DNA of 64,000 nt from contig BCIM01000003.1 of the NCBI GenBank assembly GCA_039545315.1, positions 1,375,637-1,439,636 on the forward strand, in the 5' to 3' direction. Source of the DNA: Kondoa malvinella (Eukaryota > Basidiomycota > Agaricostilbomycetes > Agaricostilbales > Kondoaceae). Both the position numbers and the translations under genes were made by a program. Shown here piece by piece: positions 1 through 10,194 of the stretch (positions are counted from its first letter, which is position 1; every line of letters begins with the position of its first letter). The notes under the pieces are model-generated. The model saw only the letters and a list, made by a program, of their open reading frames with translations. It did no database searches and was not told where the DNA came from.

Positions 1-364
1 GCTGACTCCAGCGTCAGCGTTGGCTCGAACGGCTACGCGACCGAGAAGAAGCCAGCTGAAGATGCCGGTCGCGGCTCATCTTCTGGCACTCCTCGTGCTG
101 CTTCCGTCGCATCTGGCCACACCGGTGCTACTGGCAACAACAACCAGACTTCAAGACCTCAATCTACTACTGACCGCTCTGAACACGTCGAGTCTGAAGA
201 ACATGTCGAGACTCAAGAGACTCGAGAGGAAGCAGAAGAGCGAAAAGAAGAGGACCAGGTCCTAGCTGAGAGCACTCCTGGTAAGTCTGACTTTTGACTT
301 TATCCCTTTTTTTTCGGATTGCGAACTGCTCTTGGCAGCTACTCGTTTCAAGGAAGAGTTTTAA
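1..364 (+). CDS. 3' end of an unknown acidic, low-complexity protein (partial)
   Basis: The first reading frame is open from the window edge and encodes a Ser/Gly/Thr-rich stretch followed by a Glu-rich stretch (about 1-280). A donor GTAAGTC at 281 and an acceptor TTGGCAG ending at 338 remove a 58-nt intron. The last exon (339-364) then adds a short tail ending in FKEEF and a TAA stop. An overlapping open frame from 20 to 265 reads as Arg- and Leu-rich and is judged to be a shadow, because only frame 1 splices cleanly to a stop. The start lies outside the window. I do not recognise the family; the visible part is probably a disordered C-terminal tail, so it says little about function. Confidence 0.6.
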
Positions 365-707
365 ACACTCTCTGATCCTCCAACAAATCCGTCCTTTCGC
401 CCTTCGTGGGCTACCTCTCTCCTGTTTCTCGAATGCACGCTGACTGTTTTCTTGCTTTCTGCAGTGAGACCATAGATTGCTTTGATGCATGAGATGGACT
501 TTTCAACAAAAGCCTTCAACGCATATATGATATAGTATATAATTATATTTTTCTTGTATTCTGCAAAGAATGTCGTGTACAGCCGTTCCATATTGATGTC
601 CCTCCGCTCCTGTCCCGTTGCTCTGGTCAAGATCTCTTCGTCGTCGGACTTTGCGCACTTTCTTTCGCAACATGCAGCATTTCAACACTTAGGAAAGCTC
701 TGCAAGA
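365..707. other. intergenic region
   Basis: This gap of 343 nt lies between the stop of the edge gene and the ATG of the UBP8-like gene. It contains an AT-rich patch around 520-560 that could belong to the terminator of the left gene or the promoter of the right one. I see no conserved coding segment, RNA gene or repeat in it. Confidence 0.5.
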
Positions 708-2933
708 ATGTCTGCTACCGTAGCGTTGTCCAACTATGGCGGCTCTCACGCTTCAGCGCAAGTTCCACGATTTCAACCCCAGGCCAACAATACAGCAGTC
801 CAGAGGTCTGCACCTTCCGCAGCACGCGTGCCTACACAGCCAAAGCCAGCTCCTCCTCTCTCTCAAGCTATCAGCAAGCCGCTACCTGGCCTCTGTGTTC
901 ATACTTCGGATCTAAGTCGTGATGACTTGACCAAGACATTTGCTACAATTGCACTGTGGTCCAAGCAGCTGCAACAAGATGCAATACATCCTCCTAACAA
1001 GAAGCGCAAGGTGAGCTATAATCCTCTCGAGAAGGTATCGCCTTGGCTGATGTGACTTTTGATGTCTAAGCTGGACGCGCAACAATGCTCAGCATGCCGT
1101 TCAATGCTCCGAAGACCAACTATATGTCTTTCACAAGGATGCAAGCTGGCATTCTGCAGCACAAGTCATGCACAAGCGCACGGCACATCCCATAATCACC
1201 CCATATCGCTCGATGTCAAGACAATGTCGATGTATTGCACAAAGTGCGACGATATACTTTCGCTAACGCCTCAAGAGATACTTGCGGCTTTCGACAAGCG
1301 GGACTGCGCGGCTAGATCAGCTAAAGTCGAGGCTGCCCTTCATATGAGTATGTTCACGTATAGCTTTCAAGCATTGGAACTGACAGTGGAACAGACTCTC
1401 GAGGCTTTCTGAATCTAGGAGCTACATGTGTATGCCATTTGAGTAAAGGTTCTGAACAAACTCACAGCCAAACGGCAGTATCTGAGCGTTGTTCTACAAT
1501 GTCTCTTGCGGACAAATCAGCTGAGGGACTACTACCTTTCCAACGAGTACGTCGCTACTTGAGCGTGCGAGGCTATACACTGATTTTACTTCAGGCATGA
1601 CTGTGCTCTATGCGAGGAGAGATATGATGTTGAAGGTATTCAGGCTTGCATGTCATGCGAAATGGACAAGCTCTTTACTTCGGTAAGCTGCATTGGCTTG
1701 TTAGACGGTATGATTCTGATTAGGTGCAGTTCTATTCACGCTCGGAGCCGGCGTCGTCTTTTGCGCTCGATACTTTCCTGTATTCTTTCTGGCGCTCGAC
1801 AGAAGGTTCTGAGCTAGCACGACATGTTAGTAGATTGAAATTACCTGTGCCTCTACTGATGTCGTCGGTCATAGGGCCAACAAGATGGTAAGCCTGAGTT
1901 TCTGAGTGCGAACCATCGCTTACCAGGTAGCCGGCATTACAGGTCATGAATTCTTGGTCTCCCTCCTCACTGAGCTACACGCATCCTGTTCAGTCCACTC
2001 AGAAGATTCGTGTCCTTGTATCATTCACCGAACATTCGCCGGTCAATTGCGCTCGGAAGTGCGATGCAACTCGTGCGGCAAATGCACGGTTGCCCACGAT
2101 CCTTTCCTAGAGGTCACTCTCAATTTATCGTCTGGTTCCGACAAGTCGACTAACCTACGAGATTGCCTCAAAACGTGTGTGATGTCCATCTCAATGATTA
2201 TGAAGTGACGATATTTGCGCAGATATACGAAGAAGGAACAGCTTAGACAGTACTCCTGTCAATGTGGATCGGCAGATGCTTCAGTCAGTCAATCCGTGTT
2301 CTTTTCTGTATACCTTATTAAGGCTTGAGATTAGGCAAGCAAGCAGCTACGATTCGAAACTTCACCTTCAGTCCTTTGTGTGGCTTTCAAGGTCAGCCTG
2401 CTCCATGTGAACTTATTCAAATCTAACACCCGGAGCAGCGTTTCGAACAAAGCATGGACGGAAGTCTACGGAAAGTCGAGAAACGAGTCAAATTTCCCTC
2501 GACGTTTGATCTTGGCGACTTTGTGCACCAAGCGGGCAATAGAGAAGAGTGAGTCGTGTATTGTTTCAAGACTGATCGGTCTGACATTGGTTTGCAGACA
2601 TATGTATGATTTGTATGGTGTGATCGTGCATGAGGGCGAGGTGAGTCCCGAAGTTGTGCTATACTGCTGCCGGTATTAATTGTTTTCGGGCTTCACAGAT
2701 ACACACAGGTACTGTGCTGTCATCTAGTTGGACTCGCAGCTGACAGATGATGGCAGGCCATTACACCAACTTTGTCCGTAACGGCGCAGAGGTCAGTCAG
2801 ATCAGCAGCCCCAAGGAGCTTCATGCTGAAACGATGACAGTGGCAGTACAACAATGATACCAGCATCCTTTCAAGCTCCTTGTCGTACATCTTGGCGGCC
2901 AACCCATACATCTTGCTTTACAGCAAGCGCTGA
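708..2933 (+). CDS. UBP8: Ubiquitin carboxyl-terminal hydrolase Ubp8/USP22 (SAGA deubiquitinase)
   Basis: This is a ubiquitin-specific protease of the Ubp8/USP22 group, the catalytic subunit of the SAGA deubiquitinating module that removes ubiquitin from histone H2B. After a low-complexity N-terminus comes a UBP-type zinc finger (about 1085-1260, with CSAC, a CxxxF-CSTSHAQAH segment and a later CTKC pair). The Cys box follows as FLNLGATC ending at 1429, where an intron falls directly after the catalytic Cys codon. Then come the zinc-binding CALCEERYD and MSCEMDKLF segments, the QQDGHEFLVSLL box around 1870-1960, a further CNSCG/CQCG zinc pair, and the His box GHYTNFVRNGAE around 2757-2790. 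The gene has about ten introns, including one very short exon at 2699-2708. The first intron after the zinc finger is not fully resolved. It lies 145 nt upstream of the CDC23 gene on the same strand. Confidence 0.88.
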
Positions 2934-3078
2934 CACCGCACCGCACATTTCCCACCAGTCTCGCACGCATCGAACATATCCTGTCTCTTGTATCAAAACC
3001 GCATCCATAGCATTAGCATCACATAAGCTGTTGAGTAGAAATGTATTCTTGTCGTTCAATTCCTTGCACCGAAACGAC

Positions 3079-5342
3079 ATGGCCAACGCGTTCGTGTATA
3101 ATACCCAAGACTCTCAAATGGCTGGAATAGCCTTTGAGAGTGCAGACACCTCCCCTGAAGTAGCTCGAACAGCTCTAAGGCAAGCATGCAGAGACTTGTC
3201 GGACCGCGGATTGATCATGGCGACGCGTTGGGCTGCTGAGCTGCTTCAATCTGTTCCTGCCAGTGTTCCAAGTGCATCAACAGAGCCTCCTGCTATTCGT
3301 ACCTCAACGCCCAACAGACCTCGTCCGTCACTACCTGGTCTTCCGCCAAACATCTCGATAGCGCCAGCTGGAGGCGGACCTTCTTCACCTATAGCAGGAG
3401 CGCATGACATCTCTTACGACTTTTATCCTGAAGCGAGAGCGAGCACGTCGTCGAAAGCTATGGATCCGCTTGATGCGCAAGAGCTTGATCAGTACATGAT
3501 GGGCAAGGCGTACTATGACAACAAGGAGCTCGATAGAGCAGCAAAGGTTCTCAAGTCGTGTAGGAGCAATCGCGCTCGCTTTCTGTGTCTGTATTCGAGG
3601 TATCTCGTGAGCTGTTCCGACAGTTATGTGCAGCTGGTGTCTTATGCTGTCCTGTAGGCTGGCGAGCGTCGCGTACAGGAGGATAGTGGAGCCATGCTGG
3701 GTGTGTCAGCTTGCTTTCTGACCCATACAAGACTAAGAAGTAATGACAGGACCGAAAGACAAGCAGCGCAGGCAAAGCAAGGAAACAATACCGCTTTTAT
3801 CAGAGCTCAAAGATGTCACGGATCCCTTTCTGCTGTACCTGTAAGTGTCTACGCCTCTACTATGCCTAGTCTGAGTATTTCATCGCAGGAAAGGCCTCGT
3901 GCTCGACAAGTTGGGCAAGCGGTTAGAAGCTATCGATGTTTTGACGCAATCTGGAGCCGCATATCCGTACAATTGGAGCTGCTGGCTGAAAATCGCCTCT
4001 CTGATAGATCGAGGAGACGAGGCATGTGTCTACGATCTTGCTTGAATAGGAGACTTACCTACCCACAGCTGGCCGCCATTGACAGCCGTTTACCAAATTC
4101 CTTCATGTCTGCCATCTTCAGTGTTCACGCCGTGCTCGAGATCCATTCTGCTACCGAAGCCCTTCAAGTGCGCATATCGGAACTCCTCAAATTCTTTCCT
4201 ACTAGCTTACACCTCAAATCACAACAAGCGCTCATCAGCTATCACCTTCGAGAATTCGACGATGCAGAGCGATACTTTGACGAGATTTTCGAAACGGACC
4301 CTTTCCGGATTGACGACATTGATACCTATTCGAACATTCTCTACGTTATGGAGAAGCGGTCGAAACTGAGTCAATTGGCGCAGAAATACACTCAATTGGA
4401 TCGGTTCAGACCGGAAACGTGCTGTTTGGTTGGCAACTATTACTCGTTGCGAGGGGACCATGAGAAGGCAGTGGTGTATTTCCGAAGAGCGCTGCGGCTC
4501 GATCGTGGCTATCTATCAGCTTGGACTCTGATGGGGCACGAGTATGTTGAGATGAAGAACACACATGCTGCTGTCGAAGCGTATCGAAGGGCTGTCGGTA
4601 TGTCTCAACCAGGATTCTTGGGTATGAGCTATGACCATTTTTGCGCAGATGTCAGTAGGAAAGATTACAGAGCTTGGTACGGCTTGGGACAGACATACGA
4701 GCTGCTCGAGATGCACTTTTACGCTCTCAGCTATTATCAAAAGGCGACTGCTTTAAGGTGGGTTTGATCGATGTTTCGGCTGGTGTTGGCCTGAAACATG
4801 AAGATTTGAACCACAGGCCATACGACAGTCGCATGTGGGCAGCTTTAGGTAGCTGTTATGACAAGCTTGGCTAGTAAGTCGCCTTCCAAGCTTGTAGCTT
4901 CGTCTGACTATTATTACAGCCTAGCGGAATCTACCAAAGCCTACAAGCGAGCATTGCTATCGTCAGAGCCCGGTGAAATGGGCTTGTACACGAAACTTTG
5001 CGCTCTTTTCGAGCGACAGGGCCTACACGCCCAAGCAGCAGCTTATCAACGAACAGCTATCGATGCAGCAATCAAGGATGGACTACCATTGAAAGAATAC
5101 GCAAAGTTTTACATATCTCTTGCGCAGTACGAGATCAACCTCAAGGATGATGATGGACGCAAGACTGGTGATCTAGTCATGGCGGAACGCTACCTGTCTA
5201 TACTCTTGAACTCACCCTCAACGCTAGATGTACGTATTGCGGCATTACCAACGTGCAAAGCTGATACTTTTAGCAGGAGAAAGACGAAGCCAAGTCATTG
5301 ATGACGCATCTGAGGGAAGCACAACTACTAGGGATCGATTGA
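3079..5342 (+). CDS. CDC23: Anaphase-promoting complex subunit Cdc23/APC8
   Basis: This TPR protein matches Cdc23/APC8, a scaffold subunit of the anaphase-promoting complex that drives ubiquitination of cyclins and securin. The N-terminal domain carries the family pattern [15 protein letters not shown], recovered only after removing an intron at 3607-3657, and then [17 protein letters not shown]. Several TPR units follow, for example [40 protein letters not shown] and [13 protein letters not shown], all typical of this subunit. The ATG at 3079 gives a natural start ([10 protein letters not shown]). The last exon ends LLGIDTGA, with the TGA at 5340-5342. About eight short introns are present. 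It is convergent with the SCP2 gene, with only 51 nt between stops. Confidence 0.88.
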
Positions 5343-5393
5343 AGTAATACAGGGAGCAACAAGTGCATGAAAATGTACCAATACAATGTACCA

Positions 5394-6178
5394 CTACAAT
5401 TTGCTCTTGGCCTGCTTGAGTACAGAGTCGAGCTTGGTTGCGACAACGATCTGGAGTTCGAGTCAGCTATACTCTCGCAAACTGAAGCGGAAGAAAGCAC
5501 GTTGCCCCGGACTTTGAGCCCTCCTGCGCTGTCTATGAGCTCTGCAAGTATATTCAAGCGGTATAGGCTTACCAGTCATGAAAGCCTTCTGCGCTGAGCC
5601 ACTACCACTGTAAGGTAATGTCAGCTGAGTGTCCAGCCAGTGATGATAAGAACATACTCGACCAAACCAGCAAAGGTTTCGTCCGACATAGAGATGACTA
5701 GAGGATTCGATCAGCCAGGTTTATATGCTTTAGAGTGAAAGACTGACCAGCATCAGCTTTAGGCTTCGCAGCACCCTTCTTTACTGATCCTTCCTTCTTC
5801 ATGTCTGTTGCATAGGATGAGCCTAGACAACAAGAACCTAAAGGACACGAACGCACCAACAGTGTAAACGCCTTCTTTGCCTGCCTTGTTCTTGATGCGA
5901 AGCTCAAAGGTAGCTAAATTGACAAAGAAGGTCAGCCAGATAAGGCAAACGTCGAATCTACGCACCATTGGTAGCTTCGAGCTGCTTTTTGCGTTCCTCA
6001 GCATTCAGACTATTCACGACAGTCAGTCTGATGCAATAGGAGAGGCTGTGGTTTGCAGACTGACTTGCTCAGAGCTTTGGAAATATCATCAAAGACAGCA
6101 GTCGAAGGTATGTCTGTTCTCGGGTTCAGACTCGCTCTCTTATGAGTACTAGGTCTTACCCGAGTCGGCTAGAGACAT
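5394..6178 (-). CDS. SCP2 sterol-carrier domain protein with C-terminal SKL (peroxisomal)
   Basis: This small protein (about 126 residues after splicing) consists almost entirely of an SCP2 sterol-carrier domain. Recognisable pieces are AEERKKQLEATNATFELRIK, the strand region GVYTVDMKKEGSVKKG, VISMSDETFAGLV, then AQKAFMTGGLKVRGN and VVATKLDSVLKQAKSKL. The last three residues, SKL, form a canonical type 1 peroxisomal targeting signal. This fits the role of SCP2 domains in lipid transfer or fatty acyl-CoA handling in the peroxisome matrix. The start MSLADS is at 6178. At least six short introns interrupt this tiny gene, one of them only about 31-44 nt depending on the acceptor chosen. The 3' exons were joined by matching the family pattern, so single-residue details are uncertain. 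Confidence 0.85.
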
Positions 6179-6405
6179 CTTGTAGGTATAACGGCCAGAT
6201 GGTTAGGGGAAAGGGCGTTACAAGGTTCGCAACCCCGCTTGATGCGCTGGCATGTGAAATGAAGACTATCGCGCTGGCATGGCAAAGAGCAAGTACATTT
6301 GACAAGATACAGACGCTACCGACTCGCAAAAGACGCCAATATCTGAAACACATGCGTCGCTCGATCTCGAAATGCCGGCAGGGACGTGACTATGTAGGCA
6401 ATTCA

Positions 6406-7875
6406 TCAGTACAGCTTTGAGGCAGCTGGAGAAACCACATTACCACCAAGAGCCAGTCTGTTGATCCGATTGGCCAACGAGCGGACCGTGCTAGTAGGCG
6501 AAGCGCTTCGATCACCATCTTCCACCCCTTGGCCACCCCAATTCGCACCTCGTTCCAAATCCCATCGTAACCTCTCCATCCTCGTAGGCAATCCCAATTC
6601 TTCGAAGTTATCATTCGCAGCAGCTTGCACTAGGTCATCTTTGAGCTTTGGGTTCTAATCCGGGACGGAAGAGGCTCACTAGCTCTCCGGTCATCCTCTT
6701 CAGCGAATTCATCTGCCATGTGACCTATATGTAGCAATTCCCCAATGATGGGTTGCATATGCTGCGGCACCTCTTCAGACGCCAATGATCGCTTCTCTTG
6801 CAGTGATTCGTGCACTAAAAGACCGACGTCTACTACTCGTATCGCTTTTCCATCAGATGTTCCTGCTTAATGGTATTAAGGGATAGCTCTGAGAGAGAGA
6901 GATACAGTGACATACGTCCTTGAAGACCGACGGAGAGGATAGCCAGTGCCACACAAGCGAAGTATGCTCTTGCGGGATCGGTCTGGAGTACAGGTGCCAA
7001 TGAAGGAGCTGCCTTAAATAAGTTCATGCACAGCACGAGTAGAAAAAGCCATACTAGATGCTATCACGTCCGCTAAGGCAGCGTATAGAGTTTCGCGAAT
7101 CAGAAGCATGTGAGGATCCTCTGCCCGTTGTGATGTTCCAGGTGTTGGTAGAGGTCGCCTGCTTGCTGGCGAGTGATCTGGTGGACCATGATCAGATCCT
7201 TCGTCTACCCTTGTGAGCATCAGCGCACGAATACTCGGGGACGGGAGGAAGATTACATATCGGTGGAGGCTTGAAATGAGCTTGCAGACTGCCGCTTCTG
7301 TTCAATGTAGAAGGTTGGTCTAAGACAGCTTGTAGGTCGTCCTGATACCGCTCCAAGAAGCTTCTCCTGGTACAAATGGTCAGCGCTACATCTCGTCTCC
7401 TAGCAAAGACGCTGACTGACCTTTGACTGATTTCCAGCGCTACCGCTCGCATATCAACAAAGACGCTGATTGTTTCTTGGGGCACTGATTCAGATAAAGG
7501 TCTCTTATCGCAGCACAGTCGAGCTACATCGTGTCTTGCTTCAGAAGGGAATTGCTTTAATCGAACAGTTGCTCTAGACCATAAAGCAAAGAGGTTCTGG
7601 AATTGAACAGGACAGGTAGAAGCTGATAATCGAGCTGGAGGGCTGCTCGGTATGAGCAAGGTAGGTTCGCCGTCATCCGCTTGTATGGCTGCAAAGAACA
7701 GGACAAGCGAAGGTCCCAAGATCTGACTTTCTGATTCATGCGCGTTTGCCAGCTCTTCTGCGTCGAGAAGGCCTTCTTGCACGGCTTGCAATAGCGCCGC
7801 TTTGGCTAAAATGTGGAAACTTGAGACTATCCGCTCTTCTGAAATTGTATGGTTGAGCGGAGCAGTCATAGACAT
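6406..7875 (-). CDS. Conserved-looking hypothetical protein
   Basis: I do not recognise this protein. The ATG at 7875 opens an exon of more than 600 nt whose product begins MSMTAPLNHTISEER and is mixed in character, with an Arg-rich stretch in its second half. Three splice junctions give one continuous frame to the TGA at 6406-6408. Joined segments include LYAALADVIAS, then DPARAYFACVALAILSVGLQ, then SEEVPQHMQPIIGELLHIGH and finally ERLRWDLERGANWGG. The second of these is moderately hydrophobic and Ala-rich but too short and mixed to be called a membrane helix. Introns are 47-68 nt with GTAATC, GTATGG, GTATGT and GTGAGC donors. It runs head to head with the gene starting at 8409 and tail to tail with nothing close. 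Confidence 0.6.
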
Positions 7876-8408
7876 TGGCGATCGTCGGCTGATCGAGCTG
7901 AAGCCTGGTCAGGCGAGGATGTACGGCTGCTCGAGTGGTCCTTGGTGGACAAGAAGCGGTGCCAACTTTATTCGAGGCTGAGCATGAATGATCCGAAGGC
8001 AGTTTGTTTGACTCATGCGTAATCTTTACTGCATACGACCTCCGACTGGCGGCTGGCTGTACTCTGAGGAACAGAGGAAGACAAGCGCTTGCTGACCTGA
8101 TTCCCGACGCGCCTGCCTCGGAAATACATTTTAGAGCTGCACGAGTCCTGTGCTGCTTTCGTCATGTGCAGCGGACTGCTAACGTGGCTTGTCCTGAACA
8201 CGGTCTTGTCCTCCCCACGGTCCATAAGGTGGACTTCGCGCACATAATCCTCACCCCCGAATACGTTGGGACTTGATCACGCTGCTCAGCTGCGTGTCGG
8301 GATCATATTTTGCTATTCCTGTGCTTGTGACCCCAAAGCTTGGTGTGCAAAAGTTTTGTTTGGTCCTGCGGGTTATCCGCATCCATACCAACGCACACGT
8401 CGACAAGC
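7876..8408. other. divergent intergenic region
   Basis: These 533 nt separate two divergently transcribed unknown genes and should hold both promoters. Open frames exist on both strands, but they overlap each other and none has family features or clean splice partners. I see no repeat or RNA gene. Confidence 0.45.
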
Positions 8409-9757
8409 ATGAAGAGCGCGTCATTACCATCAACATCTCGCAAGCAAGAAAAAAGTGCACAGCAGCTGCAGTCGGACTTGGTCGTTCCCCTGTCTCAGCC
8501 CGGATCCAATACAGGCCAGAATGTATTGTACACGCCGACCAAGAAGACGAGCCGCATCTCCTCCGTTGTAACAAGACGCTCTCCCGTATCCAACATCAGT
8601 CCAGGGAATCAAACTTCTGCTGATGCATTGTTTGAGAGGGACGTAGAGCTGCCTGCTGAGCATGTCTTGAGTAAATCACCCAAAAATACATTTTCGCTTT
8701 GCATGAAAATAGCTAATCATGGGATTCTGCTCAGATGCTCAAGAAGCTGTGGATTTGGCTGTCGCTCCGTGGGCACATGCAAAGACCTACCAAGACGCGA
8801 GCTGACAAAGTTCTTCTGTAGGGTTCTGACGGAAGTAGCTACAGCTGTAGTGGATGACCAGATTGAGCCTGAAGAGCTCGAATCCATCATCCGCTCCGCA
8901 TCCTCTTCATCCTTACACGCAAGCATACGACATTCACCAGGCTGGCAATCACCGGCTTCAATTTCAGAACGGTCGCACCGAGCAAGCGAATCCCCAGTCT
9001 TGCGCACAAGCACCGTCTCTCCTGGTTCTGTTCGTCGCACAGCCTCTCCATCATACTCTTCACCCGATTCTTCTCTTTATTCGCCTACTACTTCACCAGT
9101 CCAGTCAATCAATAAGAAAGCGCTCGTTCAACCTATCCCTACAAGAAGCCAACATCATACACCTTCGCCTTCACGGTATTCCCCATACGTCGTATCAGAA
9201 GCAGGAACTACTTCACCCATTTCAGTCCTTTCTTTACCGGACATGGACGATCCTCGACTCGCTCCAACAGTAGGGTCCATGTTTGGTAGTCTACCACCCA
9301 GCCCCAATCCGCATCAGCTTTATTTCAATGCTGCTACCATGTCTTCTCCTGAAGATGAAGAATTAGAGGAACGGAATGAAAGTGGAAGGAAATTGAGGAG
9401 GAGGTCTTTCCTTTCTTACGCTGATATTATCAGTGCGTTTTTCTTGACCTTTTACCCTTGATTTTGTAGCGCTCATGATTTCAAGTAGACTCGGAACGAG
9501 CAAACGGAGCTGAAGAGTATACTTCAGAATCTGCTTCACCTGCTCATCCTCCCGCGCTCAACATACAGGAACTTTGGAAAGCGCTGCCTGTTTCAGAACA
9601 AGATAGCAATCAAGCGACATTAAGAGGAAGAATCAAGTAGGAAGCGTTAGTTGTGTCTGGTTCGCGGTTTTCTTGGTCATGCAGATCGATTTCAGGTTTC
9701 TTTGGTATTGGATATTACATGGACAGTTTGGGGGAGATACGGCCTTTCATGATGTAA
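8409..9757 (+). CDS. Ser/Pro-rich hypothetical protein
   Basis: This unknown protein is rich in Ser, Pro and Thr, so it is probably largely disordered. The ATG at 8409 (MKSASLPSTSRK) is preferred over an upstream in-frame ATG at 8340 because the upstream part looks non-coding. A possible in-frame 42-nt intron lies near 8671-8712. The central part has many SP and TSP dipeptides, which could be proline-directed kinase sites. After a donor GTGCGT near 9433 an exon encodes ERANGAEEYTSES and NIQELWKALPVSEQ. A last intron then leads to the tail SGFFGIGYYMDSLGEIRPFM with a TAA at 9755-9757. The conserved-looking short tail after a disordered body is the best handle for a homology search. Confidence 0.55.
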
Positions 9758-10194
9758 CTCTAGCTACGAGAAAATAGTAACGAAATAACCTTTTGGCTTT
9801 GGCAAGTCTCGAGCGGCCTTGCGCGCGGTTGCCACGCTCCATCTCGAGCGACGATTCAAGCAGCTGCGCGATTGGCTACAAAGGCACTTTGCGACGCCGC
9901 TGTACGACTGCAAGAGAGAACTGGGACTTTGCATATTAGGGCAAAGCAAGAAGGAAAACAACAAGTCGACCAACCGCATTGAAGTCATCCAGTACTGTCA
10001 AAGTGATACCCACGCGTCTGCCTGGAGTATTCCCCTGTGCTATTCTGCTGGACAATTATCAATAATCAACGCAAAATCCGTGCAACTACACGTCGAGGCG
10101 TCGAAAAGTCTAGGTCAAGCAACAGCGCGTGCATGCGTTTGATCCCCCTTTACAAAGAACTAGCCCTAGATCTACCCTCGCTACACTTGTTATC
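9758..10194. other. intergenic region upstream of BEM1
   Basis: This is 437 nt between the Ser/Pro-rich gene and the BEM1 start. It contains GATTGGCT near 9870, the reverse complement of a CCAAT box, which could bind a HAP/NF-Y type complex; this is inference from a short motif. No coding segment or repeat is evident. Confidence 0.4.

Noticed and set aside
20..265. Open frame of 81 codons in frame 2 at the left edge
   Set aside because: Frame 1 over the same bases is open from the edge and splices cleanly at 281-338 to a stop, so frame 2 is a shadow.
6200..6245. B-box-like GGTTCGCAACC suggesting a tRNA
   Set aside because: The neighbouring sequence does not form a paired T-arm or an acceptor stem on either strand, and it lies in the 5' leader of the SCP2 gene.
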